From Psychromonas sp. MME1 (GTDB lineage Bacteria; Pseudomonadota; Gammaproteobacteria; Enterobacterales; Psychromonadaceae), in contig NZ_CP160906.1 of NCBI RefSeq assembly GCF_041080865.1, forward strand, positions 1,736,001 through 1,800,000: a stretch of 64,000 nt of DNA, written 5' to 3'. The translations under genes were made by a program, and so were the position numbers. The notes beneath the pieces were generated by a model. It did not search any database, had not been told where the DNA came from, and saw nothing but the letters and a program-made list of their open reading frames with translations. The stretch's first letter is position 1; each line of letters begins with the position of its first letter. This document shows, in pieces, positions 36,820 through 46,046 of the stretch.

Positions 36820-37420
36820 AGTAACGCCCTATATTTATAATGTTTGGAGCTGCAAAGCACCATAAGTTGCCGATAATGAACTCAAAGCGAACTAAAATGC
36901 ACAAATCAAGCCAAAAATAACAACACTTAAAAATCAAATAATTAACAAACAAAAGAAAACAAAAAACACTTAACATGCAAATAAATGGCAACTTTTTCGA
37001 CACTACAAATGTTATATATTGAAGCCTCTGGAGGGTGAATTTAAACTGTTTTTTTAGAAATGCTATCATTTAAGAACGAAACATACAGATAAGCTAAAAA
37101 CAGGCAAATGAACCGATGATTCGCCCCTAGATTTGAATTGTACATATTCTACTACGTCATCATTACGTATTATTCTTCAATAAGGTCATTATCCAATTTA
37201 TTCTGATTGTCATTAGCGCACAAAAAAGATCTATTTCATTAAAAACAGAAGCAGTTTAGATTTGTCGAGTGATTTACAACAATTTATCAAGTACTTTTTT
37301 GTGCTAAATTCCCACCTTACTATTACAAAATGCGCCCCCCAACGCTTTTAAGAGTGTGCTTTTGGTAATAAAAATGGATGATTATTTTCAAATAACGCAA
37401 AGTGCACGGAGCCCTTAAAA
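36820..37420. other. Long intergenic region before the CHAT operon
   Basis: About 600 AT-rich bases between divergent units. No RNA gene or convincing operator seen, and no laminarin-type palindrome. A hydrophobic 87-codon frame on the minus strand (36806-37069) lacks a ribosome site and is probably chance. Confidence 0.4.
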
Positions 37421-38842
37421 ATGAAATTATTAATGAAAAATCCATTCATTATTCTATTTTCGATGCTAATCGTCAGCCAGCTCAACGCCTCCGTTCTGAG
37501 TGGTGAAGGCTACGGTAAAACACAAAAAGAAGCGCAAGATGATGCGCTGTCGTCACTCGCTGCGACTATATTTGTGCGAATAGAAAGTAATTTCGAGAGT
37601 CATTTTGAACAAAAAGCAAACAGTGAAGAAGCCTATTCCATATCCTCTTACAAACGTGCCAGTACGGACCTACCAATCATAGGTGCAGAGTTCGTTTGCC
37701 ATGAGAAAGAAGGATATTATTGTCAAGCCACACTTAATAGCAAACGAGCATTGCCACTTTATCATCAAAAACTCGATCCACTAATGAGAGAAATCTCTGT
37801 TGTTGAAGCCGCTCTGAGAGATAATAATGAGCATAAATATCAGCGCTTAAAATCCTTATTACAGCTTATAGAACAGTCAGATAAATACCGAACACTGATC
37901 ACATTCTTATCCGGCACCCCTCCTGCCGAGCAACAGTTATCATTCACTTTACAACAACTCAACGAACAACTGCTCGCTCTAGAGAGCGAAGCGCCAACTC
38001 TTGAACTAGCTGCGGAAGTACTAGCACGCGGTATTCCAAATTTACCGGTTTATATACGTCCCGCAACGCTCAGCAACTCAAGGGAAGTCACGCCTTTCGC
38101 TGACGCACTGCAAATGCAGCTAAAAAAGACATTGCCCAATATTACCGATAACTATGAACAAGCAACATTCAGCTACTCAGGCAGCTATCTAATCAATAAA
38201 AAAGGTATTCAAGTAGCTTATTCTCTCGTTGATCGTGATGGTAATACAGTAAGCACCTCAGTGGTGGCACTATTACCGAAATCCTACCAAAACTATAGAA
38301 TTGAGCCACTAGCACTAGACTTTGATCGCCTTTTACATCAGGGGTATGCACTCGACAACGACTTTAAGGTTCAAATAGCAACTAACAAAGGCAGTCGGCA
38401 ATTACTGTTCCATCAAGGAGAAACGGTTAAATTGGTGGTCAAATTGAATCGTCCTGGTTATTTCTATATTGTTGGTCATTCCAAAAATAATCAGCAGGAA
38501 TTATCTTATCTGGTGGAAGCTGGTTACGGCGAAGGGTCACGTAAGTTTGTCTATTTTGTCAACGGTGATGAGGTCAATAAATGGCTATCTCTAGGTGAAT
38601 TTGAAATCATTCCACCATTTGGCATTGAAAGCTTACAAGTTATTGCAGCAGAAAAAGATCTTATCAACGAACTTCCCAACTATCGCTATGATGACGAAAC
38701 GGGGTATTTTATGCTCACCAACAATATCATTCAGGGATTAAGCAAGACCCGCGGATTAAAAAAAATTAAAAAGAACAAATCAGTGCAAGCGAAGAACAGT
38801 GAAGCCGTATTACTGTTTACCACTCAGCAAAACATGGAGTAG
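37421..38842 (+). CDS. Exported DUF4384 / LPP20-like protein, partner of the CHAT lipoprotein
   Basis: 473 residues. Signal peptide 1-24 (MKNPFIILFSMLIVSQLNAS). An LPP20/FlgT-like N-terminal domain (SGEGYGKTQKEAQDDALSS, about 26-110), a helical middle, and a C-terminal DUF4384-type domain around 330-440 (HQGETVKLVVKLNRPGYFYI, LSYLVEAG, LGEFEIIPPFG). DUF4384 proteins bind or regulate envelope partners; the precise role is unknown. The next gene begins 5 bp later, so the two form one operon and act together in the periplasm. The start has GGAG about ten bases upstream. Confidence 0.75.
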   Translation: MKLLMKNPFIILFSMLIVSQLNASVLSGEGYGKTQKEAQDDALSSLAATIFVRIESNFESHFEQKANSEEAYSISSYKRASTDLPIIGAEFVCHEKEGYYCQATLNSKRALPLYHQKLDPLMREISVVEAALRDNNEHKYQRLKSLLQLIEQSDKYRTLITFLSGTPPAEQQLSFTLQQLNEQLLALESEAPTLELAAEVLARGIPNLPVYIRPATLSNSREVTPFADALQMQLKKTLPNITDNYEQATFSYSGSYLINKKGIQVAYSLVDRDGNTVSTSVVALLPKSYQNYRIEPLALDFDRLLHQGYALDNDFKVQIATNKGSRQLLFHQGETVKLVVKLNRPGYFYIVGHSKNNQQELSYLVEAGYGEGSRKFVYFVNGDEVNKWLSLGEFEIIPPFGIESLQVIAAEKDLINELPNYRYDDETGYFMLTNNIIQGLSKTRGLKKIKKNKSVQAKNSEAVLLFTTQQNME

Positions 38843-38847
38843 CGTTA

Positions 38848-41250
38848 ATGAAAAAACTTTTAGTGCTACTCACTATGACACTTATTCTGTCAGGATGCGC
38901 CTATAAGCCGCAGGAACAAATCATCTATTTTGCGACAAATGATCAGCATAGAACTGCGATTAACATTTTCGAAAAAGATATCGGTGAATTTGAATATTGG
39001 TCTGCATATCAACCATCGCTAGGATTTGGCCCTCTTGGGCAAACGGGTATGGCTTCTCTATGTGAGTCCTATCTAGTCATTCGTGATTTTATGAAAGCTC
39101 AGCAATGCCTAGAATACTGGAAAAATGATAAAGCTTTGTATGAAGGAAAAATAGTTAATGAAGATAGAAAATTAGCCCATTACAACAGTATTAATAGCGC
39201 TATTTTTCTGGAATTGGGGAACGCACCAGAAGCTTACCGCAGTTACAAGCTTGCCAGAAAGCATAATAAGCTGTTCACTAAAGAGAGTTGTAAAACACAA
39301 GTTGGCATATTGCAAATGGCCCGTACATACGCTAACGGTGCAATAGCTGCGCTTAATCTGGGCTACCGGGATGAAGCGGCTGAAATTGTCGATGAGATAG
39401 ACTGTATAGAATGGTTCGACTCGGCTTTTCATGAAATGCCTGAAGATGTAAAAATAAAAAATGTCAGCAAGGCACGCGTCTATCTCGCCCTTGGGAATTA
39501 CAGCAAAGCACAGGAAGCTATGGTGTTTTCACAGACACTTGGAGATACCTTCTTTCGAACTATGGATGCGCTAACTACTTTGGGGATATCTGAATTATTA
39601 GGGGAAGGAAAAGAGCTTGCCAATCCGTACAGTTTTGATGAAACCTATATGCTAGGTAAAATTGCACAAGGTTCAGGTCAACTTAATGAAGCAGAAAAAA
39701 TTTACACCAGCCTATTATTCGATGGACTTGACCAAAGTACACACGCTAGTGAAGTCATTAATCGTCCGGGAATTTACTATCAAATTCTTTATGATATGGG
39801 AAGGATCGCCGCACAGCAGGGGCGAGCGAACGATGCCCTAAATTTTTACCAACAGGCTATCGAAGTAATCGAAGAGCAGCGTACCACTATCAATACCGAA
39901 GCCTCTAAAATCGGCTTTATTGGTAATAAAGAAGCCGTTTATCAAGATCTAGTTACTCTGCTAATAGAACAGGGAAAACTCGAACAAGCTTTTGTCTATG
40001 CGGAGCGCAGCAAAGCACGCGCATTAATTGACACGTTAGCAAGTAAACAAGAATTTGCCCCTAAAACCTTTGATGATCAACCATCTCTATTACTGGCTCA
40101 GCTAAATAGTATTGATTCAAATCTAATGACTGCTGATTATAGTGAAACAAGCAGACGTAGTCGCAGCACAGATCGCGGCCTGCTGCGTAAAACTCAACGA
40201 CAGCTGCAAACGATAAAACCAGAACTAGCCTCACTGGTAACCGTTGCTTCCCCCGAGCTGAAAAAAATACAGCAACGTCTCGCCACCGATGAAACCTTGC
40301 TTGAATTTTACGGCAGTGACAAACAGCTGTTTGCCTTTATACTGTCACACAATGGCATTCAAATAGCCTCTCTCAATAGCGAAGGCTTAGCGGATACTAT
40401 CACCGCTTTTCGCCACGACCTGCAAAAAAGTGACAGTAATGGCTACCAACATAATGCATCTCTACTCTATCAACGTTTATTTAAACCTCTAAAAAATGAG
40501 CTGCACACTAAAAAATTGATTATCGTTCCTCACGGCCCCTTACACTATCTCCCCTTTAATGCCCTGTATACCGACCGTGACTTTCTGATAGATCATTACG
40601 ATATCAGTATTTTGCCGAGCGCTTCGGTAATGGCTTTCCTAAATAAGCGAGTGACAGCCCCTCTACCACTGCTGGTTCTCGGTAATCCTGAACTGGGTGA
40701 TGTGAAACTGGCACTGCCAGGCGCAGAGCAAGAAGCTAAGTCGATAGCCTCACAACAAACGGATACAACTCTATTGCTTCGTTCCGCAGCCACTGAAACG
40801 CAAATAAAACAAAATGGTGCAAAGTTTAAAACCATCCATTTTGCTTCACACGGTATATTCGATCCTGATGCTCCACTATCCTCTGGACTGCTGCTTGCGG
40901 CAGATAACAGCAACGATGGCATACTTACGGTTCGTGAACTTTACGACCTAAATCTTAATGCCGAGCTAGTAACACTTTCAGCCTGTGAAACAGGGTTAGG
41001 AAAAATAGCGAATGGTGATGATGTAGTCGGCTTTACTCGTGGTTTTCTCTATGCGGGTACCAACAGTATTATCTCCAGCCTATGGAAAGTTGATGATCAC
41101 GCCACCAGTCAACTAATGCAAAATTTCTATAGTAATTTAACAGAAACGCCCGATAAACGTTTGGCACTTAAACAAGCACAGCTGGCAATTAAAGCTGATT
41201 ATAACCGTCATCCCTATTACTGGGCAGCATTTCAACTTACAGGGCGTTAA
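38848..41250 (+). CDS. CHAT-domain protease-like lipoprotein with TPR repeats
   Basis: 800 residues. Lipobox LILSGC at residues 11-16 with Ala at +2, so probably held in the outer membrane facing the periplasm. Residues 60-400 are TPR-like helical repeats (LAHYNSINSAIFLELGN, RIAAQQGRANDALNFYQQAI). The C-terminal CHAT domain (about 530-800) has the caspase-like dyad: His in IHFASHG and Cys in LSACETG, with GFTRGFLYAGTNSIISSLW typical of the fold. CHAT-TPR proteins are peptidases in cell-death and defence contexts; a lipid-anchored form is less common and has no known substrate here. Good GGAG site. Operon with the DUF4384 gene. Confidence 0.88.
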   Translation: MKKLLVLLTMTLILSGCAYKPQEQIIYFATNDQHRTAINIFEKDIGEFEYWSAYQPSLGFGPLGQTGMASLCESYLVIRDFMKAQQCLEYWKNDKALYEGKIVNEDRKLAHYNSINSAIFLELGNAPEAYRSYKLARKHNKLFTKESCKTQVGILQMARTYANGAIAALNLGYRDEAAEIVDEIDCIEWFDSAFHEMPEDVKIKNVSKARVYLALGNYSKAQEAMVFSQTLGDTFFRTMDALTTLGISELLGEGKELANPYSFDETYMLGKIAQGSGQLNEAEKIYTSLLFDGLDQSTHASEVINRPGIYYQILYDMGRIAAQQGRANDALNFYQQAIEVIEEQRTTINTEASKIGFIGNKEAVYQDLVTLLIEQGKLEQAFVYAERSKARALIDTLASKQEFAPKTFDDQPSLLLAQLNSIDSNLMTADYSETSRRSRSTDRGLLRKTQRQLQTIKPELASLVTVASPELKKIQQRLATDETLLEFYGSDKQLFAFILSHNGIQIASLNSEGLADTITAFRHDLQKSDSNGYQHNASLLYQRLFKPLKNELHTKKLIIVPHGPLHYLPFNALYTDRDFLIDHYDISILPSASVMAFLNKRVTAPLPLLVLGNPELGDVKLALPGAEQEAKSIASQQTDTTLLLRSAATETQIKQNGAKFKTIHFASHGIFDPDAPLSSGLLLAADNSNDGILTVRELYDLNLNAELVTLSACETGLGKIANGDDVVGFTRGFLYAGTNSIISSLWKVDDHATSQLMQNFYSNLTETPDKRLALKQAQLAIKADYNRHPYYWAAFQLTGR

Positions 41251-41255
41251 AGAAT

Positions 41256-41300
41256 AAAATCGATTGCCGTCGATTTAATATTGCGAGGGCAATCAATTTT
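41256..41300 (+). terminator. Hairpin after the CHAT gene
   Basis: AAAATCGATTGCC and GGCAATCAATTTT pair with one mismatch around a 19-base loop. It lies between the CHAT operon and the first LacI-type operator, so it probably separates the two units. Confidence 0.5.
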
Positions 41301-41326
41301 ACAAAAAGTTTCCAAGACCGCTCAAA

Positions 41327-41338
41327 GTAAGCGCTTGC
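41327..41338. promoter_or_regulatory. LacI-type operator 1 (before the MalM-like gene)
   Basis: GTAAGCGCTTGC, 64 bp before the ATG at 41402. Member of the GNAARCGCTTNC set. A weaker half-site (GGCGCTTATCC) follows at about 41352. Confidence 0.7.
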
Positions 41339-41401
41339 TTAAATAATACAAGGCGCTTATCCTGTAAAGGTATTAATATTAGCTTTAACCAAGGAATTAA
41401 A

Positions 41402-42421
41402 ATGAAAATAATATTAGCTATCGGTTTAATAATATTTGCCACAGGGTGCAGCAGTAATAACAGTATGCTTATCGATTACGGCGACAAGGATACACATAAA
41501 TTACAAAAGATAGATCCCGCGCTTGGTTATCAAGCACTCGAGCAAGCTTCCGTATGCTGTACCACATTAAGCGAACTGAATTACTTGCCAATTTCTCAAC
41601 CTGATGCATTTGACTTCGTTATTACAGAAAAAAGTGATGTATTTAATTTCACTACAGGTAAATCTTTCGTTCAAGGTGTCACTCTTCCGCTAGCGGATGG
41701 GTCAATAAAAGTAGCGGTATCGGCCCCCATAGTATCAAGTGTTTTTGTTCCAACAATCTTATTATTAGATGACCAATATGAACCTCTAAGACTATATGGA
41801 GAAGAAACTATTACCTACCAAAGTGGTTCTTTACTAAACATTGATAGATTCTTCGCCAATATTGAAGTTCCAGCTGTATTTGATAATGATCGACATGCAA
41901 AATATTTAATTATACTAACGACACAAAAAGCAATGCAGGGCACAACGACGCTCACTCTACCGGAACCATCATCGGCAGAAATAGGCCGAGAAGCCCTGAT
42001 CATCAAAGAATATAACAACAAACCTCTTCCCCATACCGCAACCGGTGTTGTTAGACTTGCCTTTGATTACAAGCCCAACGGCGAAAATTCAGCGAAAAAT
42101 ATAATGGTAAAAGAGAGCAACACTGACAGTCAAAAAGCACAGGCTATAGTTGCTACAAAAGAGATGAGTAACATCAAACCCAAAGCCACAATTCAGCCAA
42201 CAAAACAATCAGCGACTAGCGAAGCTGCTACCGCTACAACGCCGCCCATTAATAAATCTATTCAACCAGAAAGTGAAGAAATGTATCTTCTTTTAATTGA
42301 AAAATCAGTAAAAAATGAAGACTACAAAAAAGCACTGCATTTTGTTGAAGAGGCAGAGCGAGCAGGCTCAACGAAAGCGCGTGATGCAATGTTTGATGCG
42401 ATGAAAAAGTACCAAAAATAA
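41402..42421 (+). CDS. MalM-like lipoprotein of the glucan locus
   Basis: 339 residues. Lipobox IFATGC (11-16). The MalM signature is visible: YQALEQASVCCTTLSELNY then LPISQPDAFDFVI (40-72), followed by beta-rich VPTILLLDDQYEPLRLYGE. MalM sits in the periplasm in maltose operons and its precise role is unclear. Here it belongs to a beta-glucan locus. A Thr/Ser/Lys-rich linker (220-285) leads to a C-terminal TPR-like helix pair (LLLIEKSVKNEDYKKALHFV) that E. coli MalM lacks, as far as I recall. AAGGAATT ribosome site; operator 1 upstream. Confidence 0.78.
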   Translation: MKIILAIGLIIFATGCSSNNSMLIDYGDKDTHKLQKIDPALGYQALEQASVCCTTLSELNYLPISQPDAFDFVITEKSDVFNFTTGKSFVQGVTLPLADGSIKVAVSAPIVSSVFVPTILLLDDQYEPLRLYGEETITYQSGSLLNIDRFFANIEVPAVFDNDRHAKYLIILTTQKAMQGTTTLTLPEPSSAEIGREALIIKEYNNKPLPHTATGVVRLAFDYKPNGENSAKNIMVKESNTDSQKAQAIVATKEMSNIKPKATIQPTKQSATSEAATATTPPINKSIQPESEEMYLLLIEKSVKNEDYKKALHFVEEAERAGSTKARDAMFDAMKKYQK

Positions 42422-42438
42422 ACAAAATCATTTAACTG

Positions 42439-42480
42439 CCCCAACGAAGCAAAGATGTAAATAGGCGTTGGGGTGTTCTT
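42439..42480 (+). terminator. Terminator after the MalM-like gene
   Basis: CCCCAACG (42439-42446) pairs with CGTTGGGG (42466-42473), then TGTTCTTCTTTTTT. Good intrinsic form. Confidence 0.75.
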
Positions 42481-42520
42481 CTTTTTTCGTGATAAAGCTA
42501 CAATTTACAGAGCAAAAACA

Positions 42521-42549
42521 TTGCCCTTTACATTACCTAATTTAATATA
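42521..42549 (+). promoter_or_regulatory. Candidate promoter of the first GH16 gene
   Basis: TTGCCC (42521-42526), 17 bases, AATATA (42544-42549). The LacI-type operator begins 4 bp after the -10, so a bound repressor would cover the start point. Confidence 0.5.
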
Positions 42550-42552
42550 CAA

Positions 42553-42564
42553 GAAAGCGCTTAC
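42553..42564. promoter_or_regulatory. LacI-type operator 2 (before the first GH16 gene)
   Basis: GAAAGCGCTTAC, 21 bp before the ATG at 42585, immediately downstream of the candidate promoter. Confidence 0.78.
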
Positions 42565-42584
42565 AAAATATTAAAGGGGTTAAC

Positions 42585-43670
42585 ATGCAACTAATTTCCA
42601 CAACAAGGCAGTATTCATTGTCTCAGCTACACACTTATCGCACTCTATTCGCAGGAGCATCTTTGTTATGTCTGAGCGCGCCAACCATGGCGGGATGGGA
42701 GGTACAATGGATAGATACGTTTGATGGAAGCGGTGTAAACTGGGATAACTGGACTGCACAAACAGAAGCAAATTATAATAATGAAGCGCAATGTTATACC
42801 GATGATGATAGCTCACCTGAGAAAAATTATGATGTTTCTAATGGCACATTAAAAATTATTGCCCGTAAAAAAAATATAAACTGTCCAGGCTTAAATGGCA
42901 CATTTAAGACATGGACTTCAGGCCGTTTAAATAGTAAAGGTAAAAATGAATTTCTCTATGGAAGAGTTGAATCACGGATCCGTTACCACAATTTAGAAGG
43001 CGGAACTTGGCCTGCTTTTTGGATGTTAGAAAATAGAATTAACCAACAACCAATTCAAAATGACAATGATTTTAGCTATTGGCCACAGCCGGGTGCGGGT
43101 GAAATTGATGTATGGGAATGGTTTTCCAATCGCCCAGACAGTTATATCACTAACTTCTTTAATACAGGTGCAGATTGCGGTAGAGAAGAGTTATACTTCT
43201 ACCCAAATGGTGCACTAGATGTACTAGATTGGCATAACTATGCCATGGAGTGGTCAAAGGATGAAATCTCTTTTTACGTAGATGATACGCTAGTAGCATC
43301 ACAGGATCTGCGTAACTGCAGTCAATATGAAGAACCGATGTTTGTACTGCTCAATGTTGCAATGGGGGGCATGTTAGGCGGTACTATTGACCCTGATTTA
43401 CAAAAAGCCACACTAGAAGTGGACTATGTAGCACACTGCACCGCTACAACTAAAAATGAGGTCATTTACTGTAATGAAGATGCTGTAATAACCGACCCTG
43501 AAATAACCGACCCTGAGATAACCGACCCTGAGATAACCGACCCTGAGATAACAGAGCCAGGAATAAATGAACCGGTTAATAGCAGTGGTGGTGGCAGCAT
43601 TGGCGTATTCGCCCTACTCTCTTTAACCATACTTGGTCTATTTAGACGCAGAGAAAAATCTATTCATTAA
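42585..43670 (+). CDS. GH16 beta-glucanase with GlyGly-CTERM sorting tail
   Basis: 361 residues. A signal peptide ends near APTMAG (about 36). The GH16 domain (38-285) has the catalytic GEIDVWEW: nucleophile Glu173, Asp175, acid/base Glu178. Substrate-side motifs GTWPAFWML and FVLLNVAMGG are typical of laminarinase-type GH16. Next comes a linker of EITDP repeats (about 303-322), then SSGGGSIGVFALLSLTILGL with a basic RRREK end: a GlyGly-CTERM signal, which rhombosortase cleaves for surface display or release. So it acts outside the cell on beta-1,3(-1,4)-glucan. AAAGGGG ribosome site, operator 2 just upstream. Confidence 0.92.
   Translation: MQLISTTRQYSLSQLHTYRTLFAGASLLCLSAPTMAGWEVQWIDTFDGSGVNWDNWTAQTEANYNNEAQCYTDDDSSPEKNYDVSNGTLKIIARKKNINCPGLNGTFKTWTSGRLNSKGKNEFLYGRVESRIRYHNLEGGTWPAFWMLENRINQQPIQNDNDFSYWPQPGAGEIDVWEWFSNRPDSYITNFFNTGADCGREELYFYPNGALDVLDWHNYAMEWSKDEISFYVDDTLVASQDLRNCSQYEEPMFVLLNVAMGGMLGGTIDPDLQKATLEVDYVAHCTATTKNEVIYCNEDAVITDPEITDPEITDPEITDPEITEPGINEPVNSSGGGSIGVFALLSLTILGLFRRREKSIH
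43491..43550 (+). repeat. Four 15-bp tandem repeats in the GH16 linker
   Basis: ACCGACCCTGARATA repeated four times almost without change, encoding T-D-P-E-I units. Near-perfect identity at DNA level means copy number may vary between strains and so change linker length. Confidence 0.85.
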
Positions 43671-43764
43671 ACCTATCCCCATGTTACTTTGTCAGGCGCG
43701 AGAGCGCATACCAGAGTATGAGGTAGCATGAGGTGAATGTTATTCACTTTTTGCATCTTAAAAT

Positions 43765-43792
43765 GCTGGGCTAGTTTTCAAACTAGCCCAGC
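43765..43792. terminator. Bidirectional terminator between convergent genes
   Basis: GCTGGGCTAGTT and AACTAGCCCAGC, 12 perfect pairs around a four-base loop, between the GH16 gene and the convergent propeller lipoprotein. Confidence 0.75.
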
Positions 43793-43876
43793 GTAGGACA
43801 AGAAAAAGAGTAGCAATATTGAAGGAAGGTTAACAGTAAGCTCCTATTAACAGCTCATCACAATGACATACAACAG

Positions 43877-45511
43877 TTACTTTTCATTAATTAAAAGTAC
43901 CTCTCTATTATCGCCGATGATATAAAGGTTACCATCACCTACAATAGTAAAAAATTTCTTTTCCTCACCGCTACTAATCGGCATTGCTAACGAGTAGCTA
44001 TTAATACTTAATTCACTTTGTTGTGCAGCGAAAGTTAATTCACCGTAACGACTGCTTCGTCTGTTATCGCTAGTTAATGCATTTACCTCATATAGTACCG
44101 TTAATGGCGCTGTAACCTCGCCGCTACGCGTGATAACAATCTTTCCTGCTTGTTTATGAACATTAACCTCAATCAATTCAGGAAGCATACCTTTAGCGAC
44201 TTTGACGCGAACCGGGTTAATGCCAAGCATGTGAACATTGTCACCATCATTCATAGAAAAAGCAGCGATATAAAAGCTACCATTATTATCCCACGAATCA
44301 TAACCGGTAATAAAATCTTTTGCAGCGGCCTGCCTATCAAGTTCTTTAATATTGGCTAATTCAAAAGAATCGCCAGTGGCAATATCATACTCATAAATCG
44401 CATTACGGCTAGCACCCGTATCGCTGCGACCAAGATAAATTTTACGTTCGTCAGGCGATAACTGAAGTATCCATGTTTTTGCTGTACGGCTATAATCGGG
44501 GCGACCTAAAAACTCCCAGCTCGCACTAGCATCGGTGAATCGGTAAATATTACCTTGGTCATCGCTGACATAAAGCCGCTCATGTTTGCGGTCCCATTGC
44601 CCTATTTCAATGGCATTTGCTGCTTTAAGTGAAAATTCGGGTAACTCACCAAAACCAACGGCAGGATCATAATACCAAATATGGTCGAAGGTGGTTGACA
44701 ACTCTTTTTGATGCCATTGGTGTCGTGTGGATCCCCCTGAAATATAGACCCGGCCACGGGAATCAACCCACATATAGCGATTAGAATAGAAATAACCTTG
44801 CCATTGTGAAGGCCGCCCTAAAACAGTGGTGACACCATTTTTTATATCATATTTCACCAGGTTGTTTTGCGGAACAGAGATGCCGTAAATAAGGTTATTT
44901 TCAGGGTCCTTTTGAATGGTCACAATCTGCAGATGTTTTGCCGCAACACCATTGGGCTCTGTTGCACTTAAATCAATTAACTCATTGGTCAACTTATCAT
45001 AGCCATACCAATGAAATCCTCGCGTTGCCAAGTAGCTGTCATTCATGCCCGATTTATCAAGCGTTGCTACGTAAATGCGGCCATCGTGTGCGATAGGTCG
45101 CGTATGAAATTTTTCTGCAGATTCGCCGACATGCCAGTTATTAGCCTTTTCCGATGCACTTCGTGCATCACCAACCCAGCGCAAGGTAGCGTCACTTTGC
45201 TGCAACCGATATAACATGGAATTATTGATATGATCGTGACCCGAAATGTAAATATCCCCCTCAGAGTCTGAGCCAATCGCTAACCAAGATTGATCAGGAC
45301 GTTCACCCGTTGGCGCATTGACAAGAGACCAAACAGTGACACCGTCAATTTTACCTAATCTAGCCCTGCTATAGGGCACAGTTATAACCTCTGCAAGTGC
45401 CGGTTGGTGTACAGGTTTAGTTTCCGATGTGCTAACACAAGCCATTAATAGGCATGACAAGCAAAGTAGAAGGGAAAATCTTATCCCTATATAATGTAAA
45501 TATTCCTTCAT
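43877..45511 (-). CDS. Beta-propeller-like lipoprotein
   Basis: 544 residues from the ATG at 45511, chosen because GAGAG lies five bases upstream and a lipoprotein signal follows directly (FSLLLCLSCLLMAC, lipobox LMAC). The mature part has repeated strand patterns (SEGDIYISGHDH, HDGRIYVATLD, SRGRVYISGGST, DQGNIYRFTD, DERKIYLGRSD, GDGNLYIIGDN) of a six- or seven-bladed propeller like SMP-30/NHL proteins. No catalytic motif is evident. It lies inside the glucan locus but has no LacI-type palindrome before it, so it may be a passenger or under different control. Possibly a binding or lactonase-like protein. Confidence 0.65.
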   Translation of the reverse strand: MKEYLHYIGIRFSLLLCLSCLLMACVSTSETKPVHQPALAEVITVPYSRARLGKIDGVTVWSLVNAPTGERPDQSWLAIGSDSEGDIYISGHDHINNSMLYRLQQSDATLRWVGDARSASEKANNWHVGESAEKFHTRPIAHDGRIYVATLDKSGMNDSYLATRGFHWYGYDKLTNELIDLSATEPNGVAAKHLQIVTIQKDPENNLIYGISVPQNNLVKYDIKNGVTTVLGRPSQWQGYFYSNRYMWVDSRGRVYISGGSTRHQWHQKELSTTFDHIWYYDPAVGFGELPEFSLKAANAIEIGQWDRKHERLYVSDDQGNIYRFTDASASWEFLGRPDYSRTAKTWILQLSPDERKIYLGRSDTGASRNAIYEYDIATGDSFELANIKELDRQAAAKDFITGYDSWDNNGSFYIAAFSMNDGDNVHMLGINPVRVKVAKGMLPELIEVNVHKQAGKIVITRSGEVTAPLTVLYEVNALTSDNRRSSRYGELTFAAQQSELSINSYSLAMPISSGEEKKFFTIVGDGNLYIIGDNREVLLINEK

Positions 45512-45939
45512 AAAACTCTCATATTGATAATGTTTAGCAGCATTTAAAGATGAAAAAGTATAATGGATAGCAATTAACATCACCTGTGGGGTATTTATCA
45601 TCATTTGTAATAGTATCAGACCTGAATCAGCCTAGGTTTATACTCATATTCACTATACACCGTATTCAGTGGCGGCATCACATAAGCTTATTTTCTACTT
45701 ATCAAGCAAGACAACGGAACAGGGAATTAACACAACACCGTATCAACAAATACGACTATGAAAACGACAGCAAAGGTTATTAATAGCCCTAAACAATAGA
45801 TAGGATGAATCTAGCATATTAGATTTAATTGCTATCGATACATATCTGTTGAAGAAAATAAATAGTGACAGTTATACCTAATTTCCGACATTCCACCATA
45901 AAAATGAATCACTGAAATAAAAGTATTTTCGTAAAGTAA
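45512..45939. other. Intergenic, propeller lipoprotein to GH17 terminator
   Basis: AT-rich. I find neither an AARCGCTT palindrome nor a gene with a ribosome site here, so control of the propeller lipoprotein remains unexplained. Confidence 0.45.
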
Positions 45940-45977
45940 AAACGACTCTGAATATCTATGATAATTCAAAGTCGTTT
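45940..45977 (-). terminator. Terminator after the GH17 gene
   Basis: AAACGACT and AGTCGTTT with inner TGAAT/ATTCA pairing; 70 bp past the GH17 stop on the minus strand. Confidence 0.65.
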
Positions 45978-46046
45978 AATTAATCGCTAAAATATCGATT
46001 ATTTAAATAACATCTAACAACATTTATTGTAGATATTATGATTGAA

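Noticed and set aside
36806-37069. 87-codon hydrophobic minus-strand frame
   Set aside because: No ribosome site, AT-rich composition effect (Phe, Leu, Ile), overlaps the start of the PEP-CTERM-like gene.
41350-41362. AAGGCGCTTATCC beside operator 1
   Set aside because: Not palindromic; at best an auxiliary half-site.
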